A DNA stretch of 17,538 nt, from assembly GCA_023390245.1 (NCBI GenBank), contig JAEWDF010000015.1, positions 1 to 17,538 on the forward strand, given 5' to 3'. Shown here piece by piece: positions 6,922 through 13,364 of the stretch. The first letter of the stretch is position 1, and every line of letters starts with the position of its first letter. Made by a program: the position numbers and the translations under genes. Under the pieces are notes generated by a model. That model saw nothing but the letters and a program-made list of their open reading frames with translations, was not told the origin of the DNA and did not search any database. The DNA comes from Pseudomonadota bacterium (GTDB taxonomy: Bacteria; Pseudomonadota; Alphaproteobacteria; Caulobacterales; Caulobacteraceae).

Positions 6922-7976
6922 GGCTTGATGTCCTTGAAGGCGGCGCGGAGGATGTCGCCGACGAAGGCGTCCTCCTTGAGGAAGGCGTCGTGGCCGTAGA
7001 GGGAGGGCGCCTCGACGAAGCGCCACAGGGTCGGCAGGCGCGCGGCCAGTTCGCGCATGTCGTCGATCGGCACCAGCCGGTCGGTGGTGAAGCCGATCAG
7101 GGTGACGGGGGTGGCGATCGCCTCCGGCGTCACGCGGTGGCGATCCAGGGAATCGGACATCGACAGCCAGCGGGCCGGGGTGGTGTGGGTGCGATAGGCC
7201 TGGCCCCGCGCCGTCAGATAGTCGCACACCGGATAGTTCTGGCCGGCGGCGGCGGGCGCCGCCGTCTCGAACCGGTCGTGGAATTCCTCGGCCGTGCGGT
7301 AGGTGGTCATGGCCAGTTCGCGGGCCAGGGCGACGCCTTCCTCGGGGCGGCCGGCCTCGGCGGCGAATTGCAGGATGCGGCGCTGGATGCCGCGCCAGGC
7401 GGTGGCCTGCGGATGGGCGCGGTGCGCGGCCGAGACCACGATCAGCTGCTCGGCCCAGTCGGGATAGAGCTCGGCGAAGGCCAGGGCGACCATGCCGCCG
7501 TAGGAGCAGCCGACGAAGGCGGCGACCCGCTCGACCTCCAGCTTCCGCAGCAGCAGGCCCAGCAGGCGGGCCTGGTCGTGGGTGGTGATGGTGGCCGGCC
7601 GCTCCAGGACCGCCGCTCCGCCTCTTTCGGCGTTGGGCGCGAAGTCGAACGACAGCACCTGCCAGCGCGACAGGTCGATGGGGCCGCGCACCGACACGGC
7701 GCCGGCCCACCAGCCCAGGCCGTTGGTCTCGGTGCGGTGGACGAAGCGGCCGGCCGAGATGCCGCCGGCGACGACGACTAGCGGCGCGCCGGCCCGACCG
7801 TGCAGGCGGCCGACGATGGCGGGCTGGCCCAGCGCCTCGCCGGAGGCCAGGCGGAAGTCGGCGGGGATGGAAACGATGATGTCGCGCGCGCCGCCGCGGT
7901 CACGGGGCGCGGGGGCCGGCGCGGGAGAGGGCCGACAGAAGGGCTCTTCCAGCAGGTCGGTTTCGGCGAGGGTCAT
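6918..7976 (-). CDS. metX: MetX-family homoserine O-acyltransferase (acetyl or succinyl)
   Basis: This alpha/beta-hydrolase acyltransferase is expected to activate homoserine for methionine synthesis. The 352-residue protein shows APLVVVAGGISAGR, the nucleophile elbow GCSYGGM with Ser158, GFTTDRLVP with Asp299 and SLYGHDAFL with His329, a complete MetX-type triad. The elbow is GCSYGG rather than the GGSMGG usual in classical homoserine acetyltransferases, and NYPVCDYLTARGQ fits the branch found in Xanthomonas-type bacteria, where succinyl-CoA use, and in some members serine as acceptor, has been reported. Partnering with MetB would fit O-succinylhomoserine. A proline/alanine-rich lead (about residues 12-30) precedes the fold. 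The start ATG has only a weak Shine-Dalgarno (GAAG). It is first in the metX-metB unit, 82 nt after the riboswitch. Confidence 0.85.
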   Translation of the reverse strand: MTLAETDLLEEPFCRPSPAPAPAPRDRGGARDIIVSIPADFRLASGEALGQPAIVGRLHGRAGAPLVVVAGGISAGRFVHRTETNGLGWWAGAVSVRGPIDLSRWQVLSFDFAPNAERGGAAVLERPATITTHDQARLLGLLLRKLEVERVAAFVGCSYGGMVALAFAELYPDWAEQLIVVSAAHRAHPQATAWRGIQRRILQFAAEAGRPEEGVALARELAMTTYRTAEEFHDRFETAAPAAAGQNYPVCDYLTARGQAYRTHTTPARWLSMSDSLDRHRVTPEAIATPVTLIGFTTDRLVPIDDMRELAARLPTLWRFVEAPSLYGHDAFLKEDAFVGDILRAAFKDIKP

Positions 7977-8032
7977 CTTCGGTCGTCGTCCACATCGTTT
8001 CGCCCATCAAGGCTCGATGCGGGTGACAGATC

Positions 8033-8060
8033 GTGGCGCGTCGCCTTGTCGACGCTCCAC
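8033..8060 (-). other. Strong hairpin just after the SAM riboswitch (possible expression platform)
   Basis: On the minus strand GTGG-A-GCGTCG pairs with CGACGC-G-CCAC around a 6-nt loop (10 pairs, one A-G mismatch). Its first three bases (8060-8058) are also the end of riboswitch helix P1, so the two helices compete slightly. No T-run follows, so it is not a textbook terminator. Confidence 0.4.
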
Positions 8061-8172
8061 TCATCTCTCGCGGCCCCGAGGGACCCCGCAGGAGTTGGCA
8101 CCGTTTCGGGCGGAAACCCGATGGTTGCCCCGGCGTCAAAGGGCCTAGTCCCTCAGCCGGTCTTGATGAGTG
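8058..8172 (-). ncRNA. SAM-I (S-box) riboswitch upstream of metX-metB
   Basis: The minus strand shows the S-box core in order. P1 is CACTCATC (8172-8165) with GATGAGTG (8065-8058), 8 bp. The P2 kink-turn side reads GGCTGAGGGACTAGGCCC then TGACGCC. GCAACC follows exactly, then a P3 hairpin CGGG...CCCG, then GGTGCCAACTCCTGC, matching the conserved GGUGCuAAuuCCugC, a P4 hairpin, and GAGAGATGAG closing P1. The kink-turn elements point to SAM-I rather than SAM-IV. Binding S-adenosylmethionine should lower metX-metB expression. A TTGACG -35-like box at 8207-8202 with 17-nt spacing would place transcription start near 8172, the first base of P1. Confidence 0.92.
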
Positions 8173-8201
8173 CCTTTAGGTCTGACGATCCGCCCGCCTT
8201 C

Positions 8202-8207
8202 CGTCAA
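8202..8207 (-). promoter_or_regulatory. Candidate -35 box for metX-metB
   Basis: TTGACG is read on the minus strand. With a 17-nt spacer the -10 region would be CAGACC (8184-8179), a poor match, placing the start near 8172 where riboswitch helix P1 begins. The agreement with the riboswitch start is the main support. Confidence 0.4.
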
Positions 8208-8303
8208 GAGAAAAATTCAACCCAATCATGAGGCCGTCTCGCAGCGGCGCGCCTGTAGGAGGGCTGGAATTGGCGTTTAAGGGAAAAAACGTGCGGGAGG
8301 GGG

Positions 8304-8309
8304 TTGACG
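8304..8309 (+). promoter_or_regulatory. Candidate -35 box for the threonine leader and homoserine dehydrogenase
   Basis: TTGACG lies on the plus strand about 120 nt before the short leader ORF. A 17-nt spacer puts the -10 at 8327-8332 (CCACCT), which is weak. It would start a transcript near 8339, upstream of both candidate leader-peptide starts. Confidence 0.35.
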
Positions 8310-8427
8310 TGCCCTTGGGCCCCGGGCCACCTTCAGGCTCGATTTCAACCGGATCCCGCCTGTGCCCCAGCGCTCGATCATCGCCGTTTCCTCGACCGTC
8401 GCCGGCCTCGCCGCGACGCGCTTCGGC

Positions 8428-8487
8428 ATGATTATCGGCTCGGGTACGACCACCACCACCATGCCCTCCCGGGCGGGAACAGGTTAG
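8428..8487 (+). CDS. Threonine/isoleucine-rich leader peptide of an attenuator (ThrL-like)
   Basis: ATG at 8428 opens a 19-residue peptide, MIIGSGTTTTTMPSRAGTG, ending with TAG at 8485. It has five consecutive Thr codons (ACG then four ACC, 8446-8460), two Ile codons at the start and a further Thr near the end. It lies just before an intrinsic terminator and upstream of the homoserine dehydrogenase gene, as thrL lies before thrA in enteric bacteria. Ribosome stalling at the Thr codons would leave GGGCGGG (8471-8477) free; translation to the stop would cover it. No clear Shine-Dalgarno precedes 8428. The same frame is open back to 8308 and a GTG at 8362 would give a 41-residue version with the same Thr block. 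Thr and Ile starvation are the expected signals. Confidence 0.75.
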   Translation: MIIGSGTTTTTMPSRAGTG

Positions 8488-8551
8488 CGCGCCGAAAGCC
8501 AAGGCCAACGCAGAACCCGAACCCCGCCCGGTCCCGCCAGGCGGGGTTTTT
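8471..8551 (+). terminator. Attenuator: antiterminator segment and intrinsic terminator
   Basis: CCCCGCC (8522-8528) pairs with GGCGGGG (8540-8546) and is followed by TTTTT (8547-8551), a strong intrinsic terminator 45 nt before the homoserine dehydrogenase ATG. GGGCGGG at 8471-8477, in the last codons of the leader peptide, is perfectly complementary to CCCGCCC at 8523-8529, so it can form an exclusive alternative stem. This is the 2:3 versus 3:4 logic of amino-acid attenuators. Confidence 0.82.
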
Positions 8552-8596
8552 CGTATCGCCCCCTCCCCGAAACGCCCTTTCTCGAAAGTCCGAATC

Positions 8597-10342
8597 ATGG
8601 TCGCCAACGCCAATCTCGCCCTCGTCGAGGACAACGACAAACAGCCGCTCGCCCAGGCGGCGCCCGCCGCCGAGGTGGTGGTGATGAAGTTCGGCTCCTC
8701 CATCCTTCGGAGCCCGGCGGACGCGCCGCTGGTCGCCTCGGCCTGCTACGCCCATGTCCGCCAGGGCCGGAAGGTGGTGGCGGTGGTCTCCGCCTTCGCC
8801 GGCGAGACCGACCGGCTGCTGGCCGACGCGCGGGGCCTGGGCCTGGCTCATTCCAACGACCTGCTGCCCGGCTATGTGGCGATGGGCGAGGAGCGGGCGG
8901 CCGCCCTGGTCGCGGTGGCCTGCGACCGCGTGGGCCTGGACGCGGCGGCCCTGTCGGTCCGCGAGCTGGGCATACTGGCCGAGGGAGAGCCGGAGCATGC
9001 GCGGCCGTGCGGCCTGCGCGCGGACCACCTGAAGCAGGCGCTGGACCGGCACGAGGTGGTGGTGGTCCCCGGCTTCGGCGCGGTGCGGCCGGACGGGCGC
9101 GTCGCCCTGCTGGGGCGGGGCGGATCGGACCTGACGGCGGTGTTCCTGGCCGCCGAGCTGGGCCTGGACCGTGTGCGTCTGATCAAGGACGTGGACGGCC
9201 TCTACGACCACGACCCCAACGACAACACGGCCCCGGCGCTGCGCTATCGCCGCGCCTCCTGGGACCAGGCGCGCCTGCTGGGCGGCGCCCTGGTGCCGCA
9301 TGACGCCATCGACCTGGGCGAGCAGCGCGGCGTGGAGATCGAGGTGGCGGCCCTGGACCGCGCCGACGGCACCCTGATCGGCGCCAAGTCGGCGCCTCCC
9401 GGCCCGGCCCCCGCCCTGCCGCCGCTGAAGGTGGCGGTCGCCGGCTGCGGCGTGGTCGGCGGCGGCGTGCTGGGCCGGCTGCTGGACGATCCGCGCTATC
9501 AGGTGGTGGGCGTGCTAGTCCGCAACCCTGACAAGCCCCGCGACGTGGCCTGTCCGGCCGATCTGTTCACCGCCGACGCCGACGCGCTGTTGTCAGGAAA
9601 ACCTGACATCGTGCTGGAAGCCCTGTCGGAGGGCGAGGCCGGCCACGCCCTGATCCGCAAGGCGCTGGAGGCCGGCTGCGATGTGGCCAGCGCCAACAAG
9701 CAGGCGGTCAGCCGCGATCCCGGCGGGCTGCAGGCGCTGGCGAAGGCCAAGGGCCGGCGCGTGTTCTGGTCCGCCTCGGTCGGCGGCGGCGCGCCGATGA
9801 TCGAGACGGTGCGCCAGGCGCGCGCGGCCGGCGAGGTCGCGGCCTTCGAGGCCGTGCTGAACGGGACGGTCAACTTCATGCTGGAGCGGCTGGGAGACGG
9901 CGCCGCCTTCGCCGAGGCCCTGGCCGACGCCCGCGCCGCCGGCTTCGCCGAGGAGGACCCCTCGGCGGACCTGGAGGGACTGGACGCGGCGGCCAAGGTG
10001 CGGCTCCTGTGCCACGAGGCCTTCGGCTTCTCCCCGGAGAACGACCTGCCCCGCGACGCCCTGAATGAACGGACCGAGGCCGGCGAGGGCGTGCGCCAGA
10101 TCGGCGCCGCGCGGCTGGAGGGCGGCAAGGCGGTCGGCTCCGTCGCGCTGACGGCCGGGCACGGCGACCCGCTGTTCTCCAGCCTGCGCGGCGAGGGCAA
10201 TGCGCTGAAGGTCTATGGCGTCGACGGCCGGGTCTGGCGCTGCCGGGGCCGGGGCGCGGGCCGCTGGGCCACGACCGAGAGCATCATGGCCGACCTGGCC
10301 GAAATCGTGCGCGCGCGCCGCGCCGACGCCGGGCTCAACTAG
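8597..10342 (+). CDS. Aspartokinase-like domain fused to homoserine dehydrogenase, no ACT domain
   Basis: The 581-residue protein joins two aspartate-pathway folds. Residues about 27-265 are an amino-acid kinase domain: VMKFGSSIL with Lys31, VVVPGFGAV, GRGGSD at 173-178 and LIKDVDGLYDHDP, all aspartokinase-like, although KFGSS replaces the usual KFGGTS. Residues about 278-581 are homoserine dehydrogenase: VAVAGCGVVGGG NAD(P) loop (Gly283 on), ANKQAVS, VLNGTVNFM (Asn422), and DLEGLDAAAK with Asp463 and Lys467 matching the yeast catalytic Asp219 and Lys223. ThrA and MetL enzymes carry ACT domains between the halves; here only a short linker is seen, and the C-terminus has none either. Kinase activity is therefore uncertain; dehydrogenase activity is well supported. 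thrB begins 2 nt after the stop. An attenuator precedes the gene. The ATG at 8597 has a poor ribosome site. Confidence 0.9.
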   Translation: MVANANLALVEDNDKQPLAQAAPAAEVVVMKFGSSILRSPADAPLVASACYAHVRQGRKVVAVVSAFAGETDRLLADARGLGLAHSNDLLPGYVAMGEERAAALVAVACDRVGLDAAALSVRELGILAEGEPEHARPCGLRADHLKQALDRHEVVVVPGFGAVRPDGRVALLGRGGSDLTAVFLAAELGLDRVRLIKDVDGLYDHDPNDNTAPALRYRRASWDQARLLGGALVPHDAIDLGEQRGVEIEVAALDRADGTLIGAKSAPPGPAPALPPLKVAVAGCGVVGGGVLGRLLDDPRYQVVGVLVRNPDKPRDVACPADLFTADADALLSGKPDIVLEALSEGEAGHALIRKALEAGCDVASANKQAVSRDPGGLQALAKAKGRRVFWSASVGGGAPMIETVRQARAAGEVAAFEAVLNGTVNFMLERLGDGAAFAEALADARAAGFAEEDPSADLEGLDAAAKVRLLCHEAFGFSPENDLPRDALNERTEAGEGVRQIGAARLEGGKAVGSVALTAGHGDPLFSSLRGEGNALKVYGVDGRVWRCRGRGAGRWATTESIMADLAEIVRARRADAGLN

Positions 10343-10344
10343 CC

Positions 10345-11289
10345 GTGGCCGTCTTCACCCCCGTGTCCGAGGCCGAGGCGGCGGCCTTCCTGAAGGCCTA
10401 CGACCTGGGCGGCCTGGTCGAGCTGGCGCCGATCGCGGAGGGGGTGGAGAACACCAACTATCGGATCGAGACCGCCCAGGGCCGGTTCGTCCTGACCCTG
10501 TTCGAGGGTCGGACCGACGAGGCGTCCCTGCCGTTCTGCCTGGGGCTGACGGCGTGGCTGGCGAGCCGCGGCTTCCCCGCGCCGCGCCCGGTGGAGGACC
10601 GTGCGGGCGGCTGGCTGGGGCGACTGAACGGCCGGGCGGCGGCGGTGATCGAATGGAAGGCCGGGGCTTGGCTGCGGGCGCCGTCGGAAGCCGACCAGAT
10701 GTCGGCCGGCGCGGTTCTGGCCCGGCTGCACCAGGCGGCGGCCAGCTATCCAGGCCGGCGGGTCAATCCGGTCGGCCCGGCGGCGTGGCGCCGGCTGGCG
10801 GACCGGTGCGCCGCCGGGGCGTCCGGCGAGGACCGCCGCCTGCTGGACGAGGTCGAGGCCGGCCTGGCGCGCCTGGGCGATCCGTTCACGGACGACCTGC
10901 CGCGCGGGGCGATCCATGCGGACTATTTCCCCGACAACGTCCTGTTCGAGGACGGGCGGGCAGCGGGAGTGATCGACTTCTACTTCGGCTGCACCGACGC
11001 CCTGGCCTATGACTTGGCCATCGCCCTGTCCGCCTGGGGCTTCGACGCCGAGGGGCGCGCCCGTCCCGACGCCCTGGCCGCCTTCCAGCGCGGCTATGAG
11101 GCGGTGCGGCCGCTGTCCGAGGCCGAGCGGGCGGCCCTGCCGCGACTGGGCGCGGCGGCGGCGCTGCGCTTCACCCTGACGCGGCTGCACGACCGGGTGT
11201 TCCACGATCCGTCCAAGCTGGTCACGCCGAAGGACCCGGCCGTCTTCCTGCGGCGGCTGGAGCACTGGCGGGCGGCGGAGGCGGTCTGA
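10345..11289 (+). CDS. thrB: Homoserine kinase, aminoglycoside-phosphotransferase fold
   Basis: This enzyme phosphorylates homoserine to O-phosphohomoserine, the substrate of ThrC. The 314-residue protein is the APH/choline-kinase-like type found in alphaproteobacteria and pseudomonads, not the GHMP kinase of E. coli. It begins MAVFTPVSEAEAAAFLKAYDLG, then EGVENTNYRIET and FVLTLFEGR; the catalytic region reads GAIHADYFPDNVLF (Brenner HxDxxxxN type) followed by GVIDFYFGC with the metal-binding Asp. The start is GTG at 10345, two bases after the upstream stop, so it is an operon partner of the homoserine dehydrogenase fusion and shares its threonine attenuator. Length and motifs are intact. A 6-bp GC hairpin (11298-11313) follows the stop. 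Confidence 0.94.
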   Translation: MAVFTPVSEAEAAAFLKAYDLGGLVELAPIAEGVENTNYRIETAQGRFVLTLFEGRTDEASLPFCLGLTAWLASRGFPAPRPVEDRAGGWLGRLNGRAAAVIEWKAGAWLRAPSEADQMSAGAVLARLHQAAASYPGRRVNPVGPAAWRRLADRCAAGASGEDRRLLDEVEAGLARLGDPFTDDLPRGAIHADYFPDNVLFEDGRAAGVIDFYFGCTDALAYDLAIALSAWGFDAEGRARPDALAAFQRGYEAVRPLSEAERAALPRLGAAAALRFTLTRLHDRVFHDPSKLVTPKDPAVFLRRLEHWRAAEAV

Positions 11290-11297
11290 TCGGACGG

Positions 11298-11313
11298 CGC
11301 CGCGCCTGCGGCG
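11298..11313 (+). terminator. GC hairpin after thrB
   Basis: CGCCGC and GCGGCG form a perfect 6-bp stem with a GCCT loop, 8 nt after the thrB stop. There is no T-run, so termination would need Rho or would be weak. Confidence 0.3.
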
Positions 11314-11396
11314 ACAACGCATGGAACCGATGGCGGGGTCGGGGCTTGAACCGTCGGCGGCCCCGACCGCCGCTCCCCGAGGACGAGGTTTTCAAC

Positions 11397-11714
11397 ATGA
11401 CCGACCAACAGATCAACGCGGGCCTCTCCCAGGCCGAAGGCAAGGCGCAGAAGGGCGTGGGCAAGGTTCTGGGCGACCAGAAGCTCCAGGTCGAAGGCGC
11501 CTACAACGACGCCAAGGGCCGCTCGCTGGACCAGTTCAACAAGGCGATGGACGCCGTCGACCGCCTGGTCGAGAAGGCGCCGGCTGACTACCGCCCCAAG
11601 GCGCGCGAAGTCGCCGCCGCCGCGCGCAACAAGCCGCTGCTCACCACCCTGTCGGCCGCCGGCGTGGGCCTGCTGGTCGCCGGCCTGCTGGGTCGCGGCC
11701 TGAAGCGGCGGTAG
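11397..11714 (+). CDS. CsbD-like stress protein with C-terminal membrane anchor
   Basis: The 105-residue protein resembles the CsbD/YjbJ stress-response family in its first half: INAGLSQAEGKAQKGVGKVLGDQKLQVEGAYNDAKG. It continues with an amphipathic helical part and ends with a hydrophobic, glycine-rich segment LLTTLSAAGVGLLVAGLLGRGLKRR, typical of inner-membrane anchoring as in ElaB/DUF883 proteins. The role is unknown; family members rise under general or osmotic stress. The ATG at 11397 follows GAGGACGAGG (11379-11388). It is separated from thrB by 107 nt, so it probably has its own promoter and no metabolic link to the threonine genes. It is convergent with thrC. Confidence 0.82.
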   Translation: MTDQQINAGLSQAEGKAQKGVGKVLGDQKLQVEGAYNDAKGRSLDQFNKAMDAVDRLVEKAPADYRPKAREVAAAARNKPLLTTLSAAGVGLLVAGLLGRGLKRR

Positions 11715-11730
11715 GATTGGCTCAGGATTC

Positions 11731-11874
11731 TCCCTCCCCTGCGGGGGAGGGCGGCTAAGCGTAGCGAAGCCGGGTGGGGAGGGCCAAGCGATACGCCTCG
11801 GGCCCTTCCGTGATGGATCGCCTTGCCGTCTCCACCCCGTCGCTTCGCGACGCCCCTCCCCGGAACGGGGAGGG
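11731..11874. repeat. Inverted pair of GC-rich hairpin repeats between convergent genes
   Basis: The left unit has a perfect 8-bp hairpin, CCCTCCCC (11732-11739) with GGGGAGGG (11744-11751), followed by a GCGTAGCGAAGCCGGGTGGGG tail. The right unit is the same layout inverted: a GTCTCCACCCCGTCGCTTCG tail, then CCCTCCCCG (11854-11862) with CGGGGAGGG (11866-11874). Such elements are scattered between genes in Caulobacterales and sphingomonads. Placed between the CsbD-like gene and thrC, they could stop transcription from both sides. Confidence 0.7.
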
Positions 11875-11890
11875 AGAGTCTTCCGGCGCC

Positions 11891-13282
11891 CTATCGCCCC
11901 GTGAACGCCTCCACAGCCGCCAGCGCGGCGTCCGGCGTGGCGTCCACCACCGTCATCCGTTCCTTGCGGTCGCCCAGGGCGGTGATGACCGGGGCGGGCT
12001 CGGGCTCGACGCCGAGCACGCCGGAGACGAAGGCGCCGAACTTCGACGGATGGGCGGTCGACAGGGCGACAACCGGACCCTTCGCCCGGTCCTGGCGGCG
12101 CGCAGCGGCCAGGGCTACGGCGGTATGCGGGCAAATCACGCGATCCCAGGTCTGGCAGGCATGGGCGATCTCGGCGCGGGTCTCCGTCTCGTCGATGGAG
12201 ACAGCGGACACCTCGCGGCGCAGGGCGGCCAGCAGGTCCGGGTCGAAGACGACCGCGCCGTCGCGGGCGAAGGTCTCGAACACCGCGCGGGTGCGGTCGG
12301 CGTCGCGGCCGGTCGCCTCGAACACCAGCCGCTCGAAGTTGGACGGCGCCTGGACATCCATCGACACGCTGCCGCTCTCGACCGCCGGGCGACGGGCGTA
12401 GACGCCGTCGTTGACGGCGCGGGCCAGGGCGTCGTTCTGGTTCACCGCCGCGACGAATCCCAGCGTCGGCAGGCCCATGCGGGACGCTGCGACGCCGGCG
12501 AAGGCGTCGCCGAAATTGCCGGTCGGCACGACGAAGGTCGCCGCCTGCCCCAACTGGGCGGTCGCCGAGACATAGTAGGGTATCTGCCCGGCCAGGCGCG
12601 CCCAGTTGATCGAATTGACCGACGACAGCCGGCCGCGCTCGCGCAGGGACTCCTCGGCCAGCAGACCCTTCACCAGACGCTGGCAGTCGTCGAAGTCGCC
12701 GCGCACGGCCAGGTTCAGGACGTTGTCCGCCTCCACCGTCGTCATCTGCCGGCGCTGCACCGGCGAGACGCGGTCCAGCGGGTGCAGCACGACCAGGTCG
12801 ACGGATTTGGCGCCCGCGAAGGCGCGGACGGCCGCCGCGCCGGTGTCGCCGGAGGTGGCGGTCAGGATGGTCAATCGCTCGCCCGAGGCGGTCAGGGCCT
12901 CGTCCGTCAGGGCCGCGACCAGCTGCATCGCCAGGTCCTTGAAGGCGGCGGTCGGCCCGTGGAACAGCTCCAGCACGAACAGGCCGGGCTCCAGCTCGAC
13001 CAGCGGCGTGACGGCGGGGTTGTCGAAGCCGGCGATCAGCCGGTCCAGCGCGCGGTCCAGCGTGCCGGCCGGCAGGGCGTCGCCGATGAAGGGGGCGACG
13101 GCCTTCAGCGCGATCGACTTGTAGTCGGCGCCGGTCGCCCAGGCATCGGCCGGCAGGGTCGGCCAGGCCGCCGGCATGTACAGGCCGCCGTCAGGCGCGA
13201 TGCCGCGCAGCAGGGCTTCGGCGAAGTCGGCTTCGGGCGATCGGCCGCGGGTGGAGACGTATCGGGCGCTGGAGGAAGTCAT
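11891..13282 (-). CDS. thrC: Threonine synthase
   Basis: This PLP enzyme converts O-phosphohomoserine to threonine. The 463-residue protein has the usual length of the long ThrC type. It shows YVSTRG near the N-terminus, GIAPDGGLYMP, the PLP site FHGPTAAFKDLAMQ with Lys115, TATSGDTGAAA, SVNSINWARLAGQ, VPTGNFGDAFAG and LSTAHPSKF. The ATG at 13282 was chosen because family members start just before the YxSTRG motif. The open frame extends upstream to 13789, but only over the divergent DUF486 gene. It is on the opposite strand to the thrA-like/thrB unit and faces away from it, so it is outside the threonine attenuator. No leader peptide with Thr codons was seen in its own 5' region; an inverted repeat lies at 13331-13364. 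Confidence 0.95.
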   Translation of the reverse strand: MTSSSARYVSTRGRSPEADFAEALLRGIAPDGGLYMPAAWPTLPADAWATGADYKSIALKAVAPFIGDALPAGTLDRALDRLIAGFDNPAVTPLVELEPGLFVLELFHGPTAAFKDLAMQLVAALTDEALTASGERLTILTATSGDTGAAAVRAFAGAKSVDLVVLHPLDRVSPVQRRQMTTVEADNVLNLAVRGDFDDCQRLVKGLLAEESLRERGRLSSVNSINWARLAGQIPYYVSATAQLGQAATFVVPTGNFGDAFAGVAASRMGLPTLGFVAAVNQNDALARAVNDGVYARRPAVESGSVSMDVQAPSNFERLVFEATGRDADRTRAVFETFARDGAVVFDPDLLAALRREVSAVSIDETETRAEIAHACQTWDRVICPHTAVALAAARRQDRAKGPVVALSTAHPSKFGAFVSGVLGVEPEPAPVITALGDRKERMTVVDATPDAALAAVEAFTGR

Positions 13283-13330
13283 GATCCGACGGTGGTAGCG
13301 GCGGCCCCGCGCCCCGTCACGCCTGTCGAG

Positions 13331-13364
13331 GGCGAAAAACGACCTTTCGGCGCGATTTTTCGCC
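13331..13364. repeat. Inverted repeat between thrC and DUF486 gene
   Basis: GGCGAAAAA (13331-13339) is the exact reverse complement of TTTTTCGCC (13356-13364), 16 nt apart. It is a striking A/T-run pair in GC-rich DNA, 49-82 nt upstream of the thrC start and 135 nt upstream of the DUF486 start. It could be a regulator site or a 5'-UTR hairpin in the thrC mRNA. No known consensus was recognised. Confidence 0.4.

Noticed and set aside
6922..7710. N-terminal extension of metB
   Set aside because: The open frame continues, but it lies within metX in another frame, is Arg/Pro/Gly-rich, and the MetB-like sequence begins only near 6921.
7977..8230. SAM-II or SAH riboswitch instead of SAM-I
   Set aside because: The region matches the S-box core (GCAACC, GGTGCCAACTCC, GAGAGATGAG) and no compact SAM-II pseudoknot was seen.
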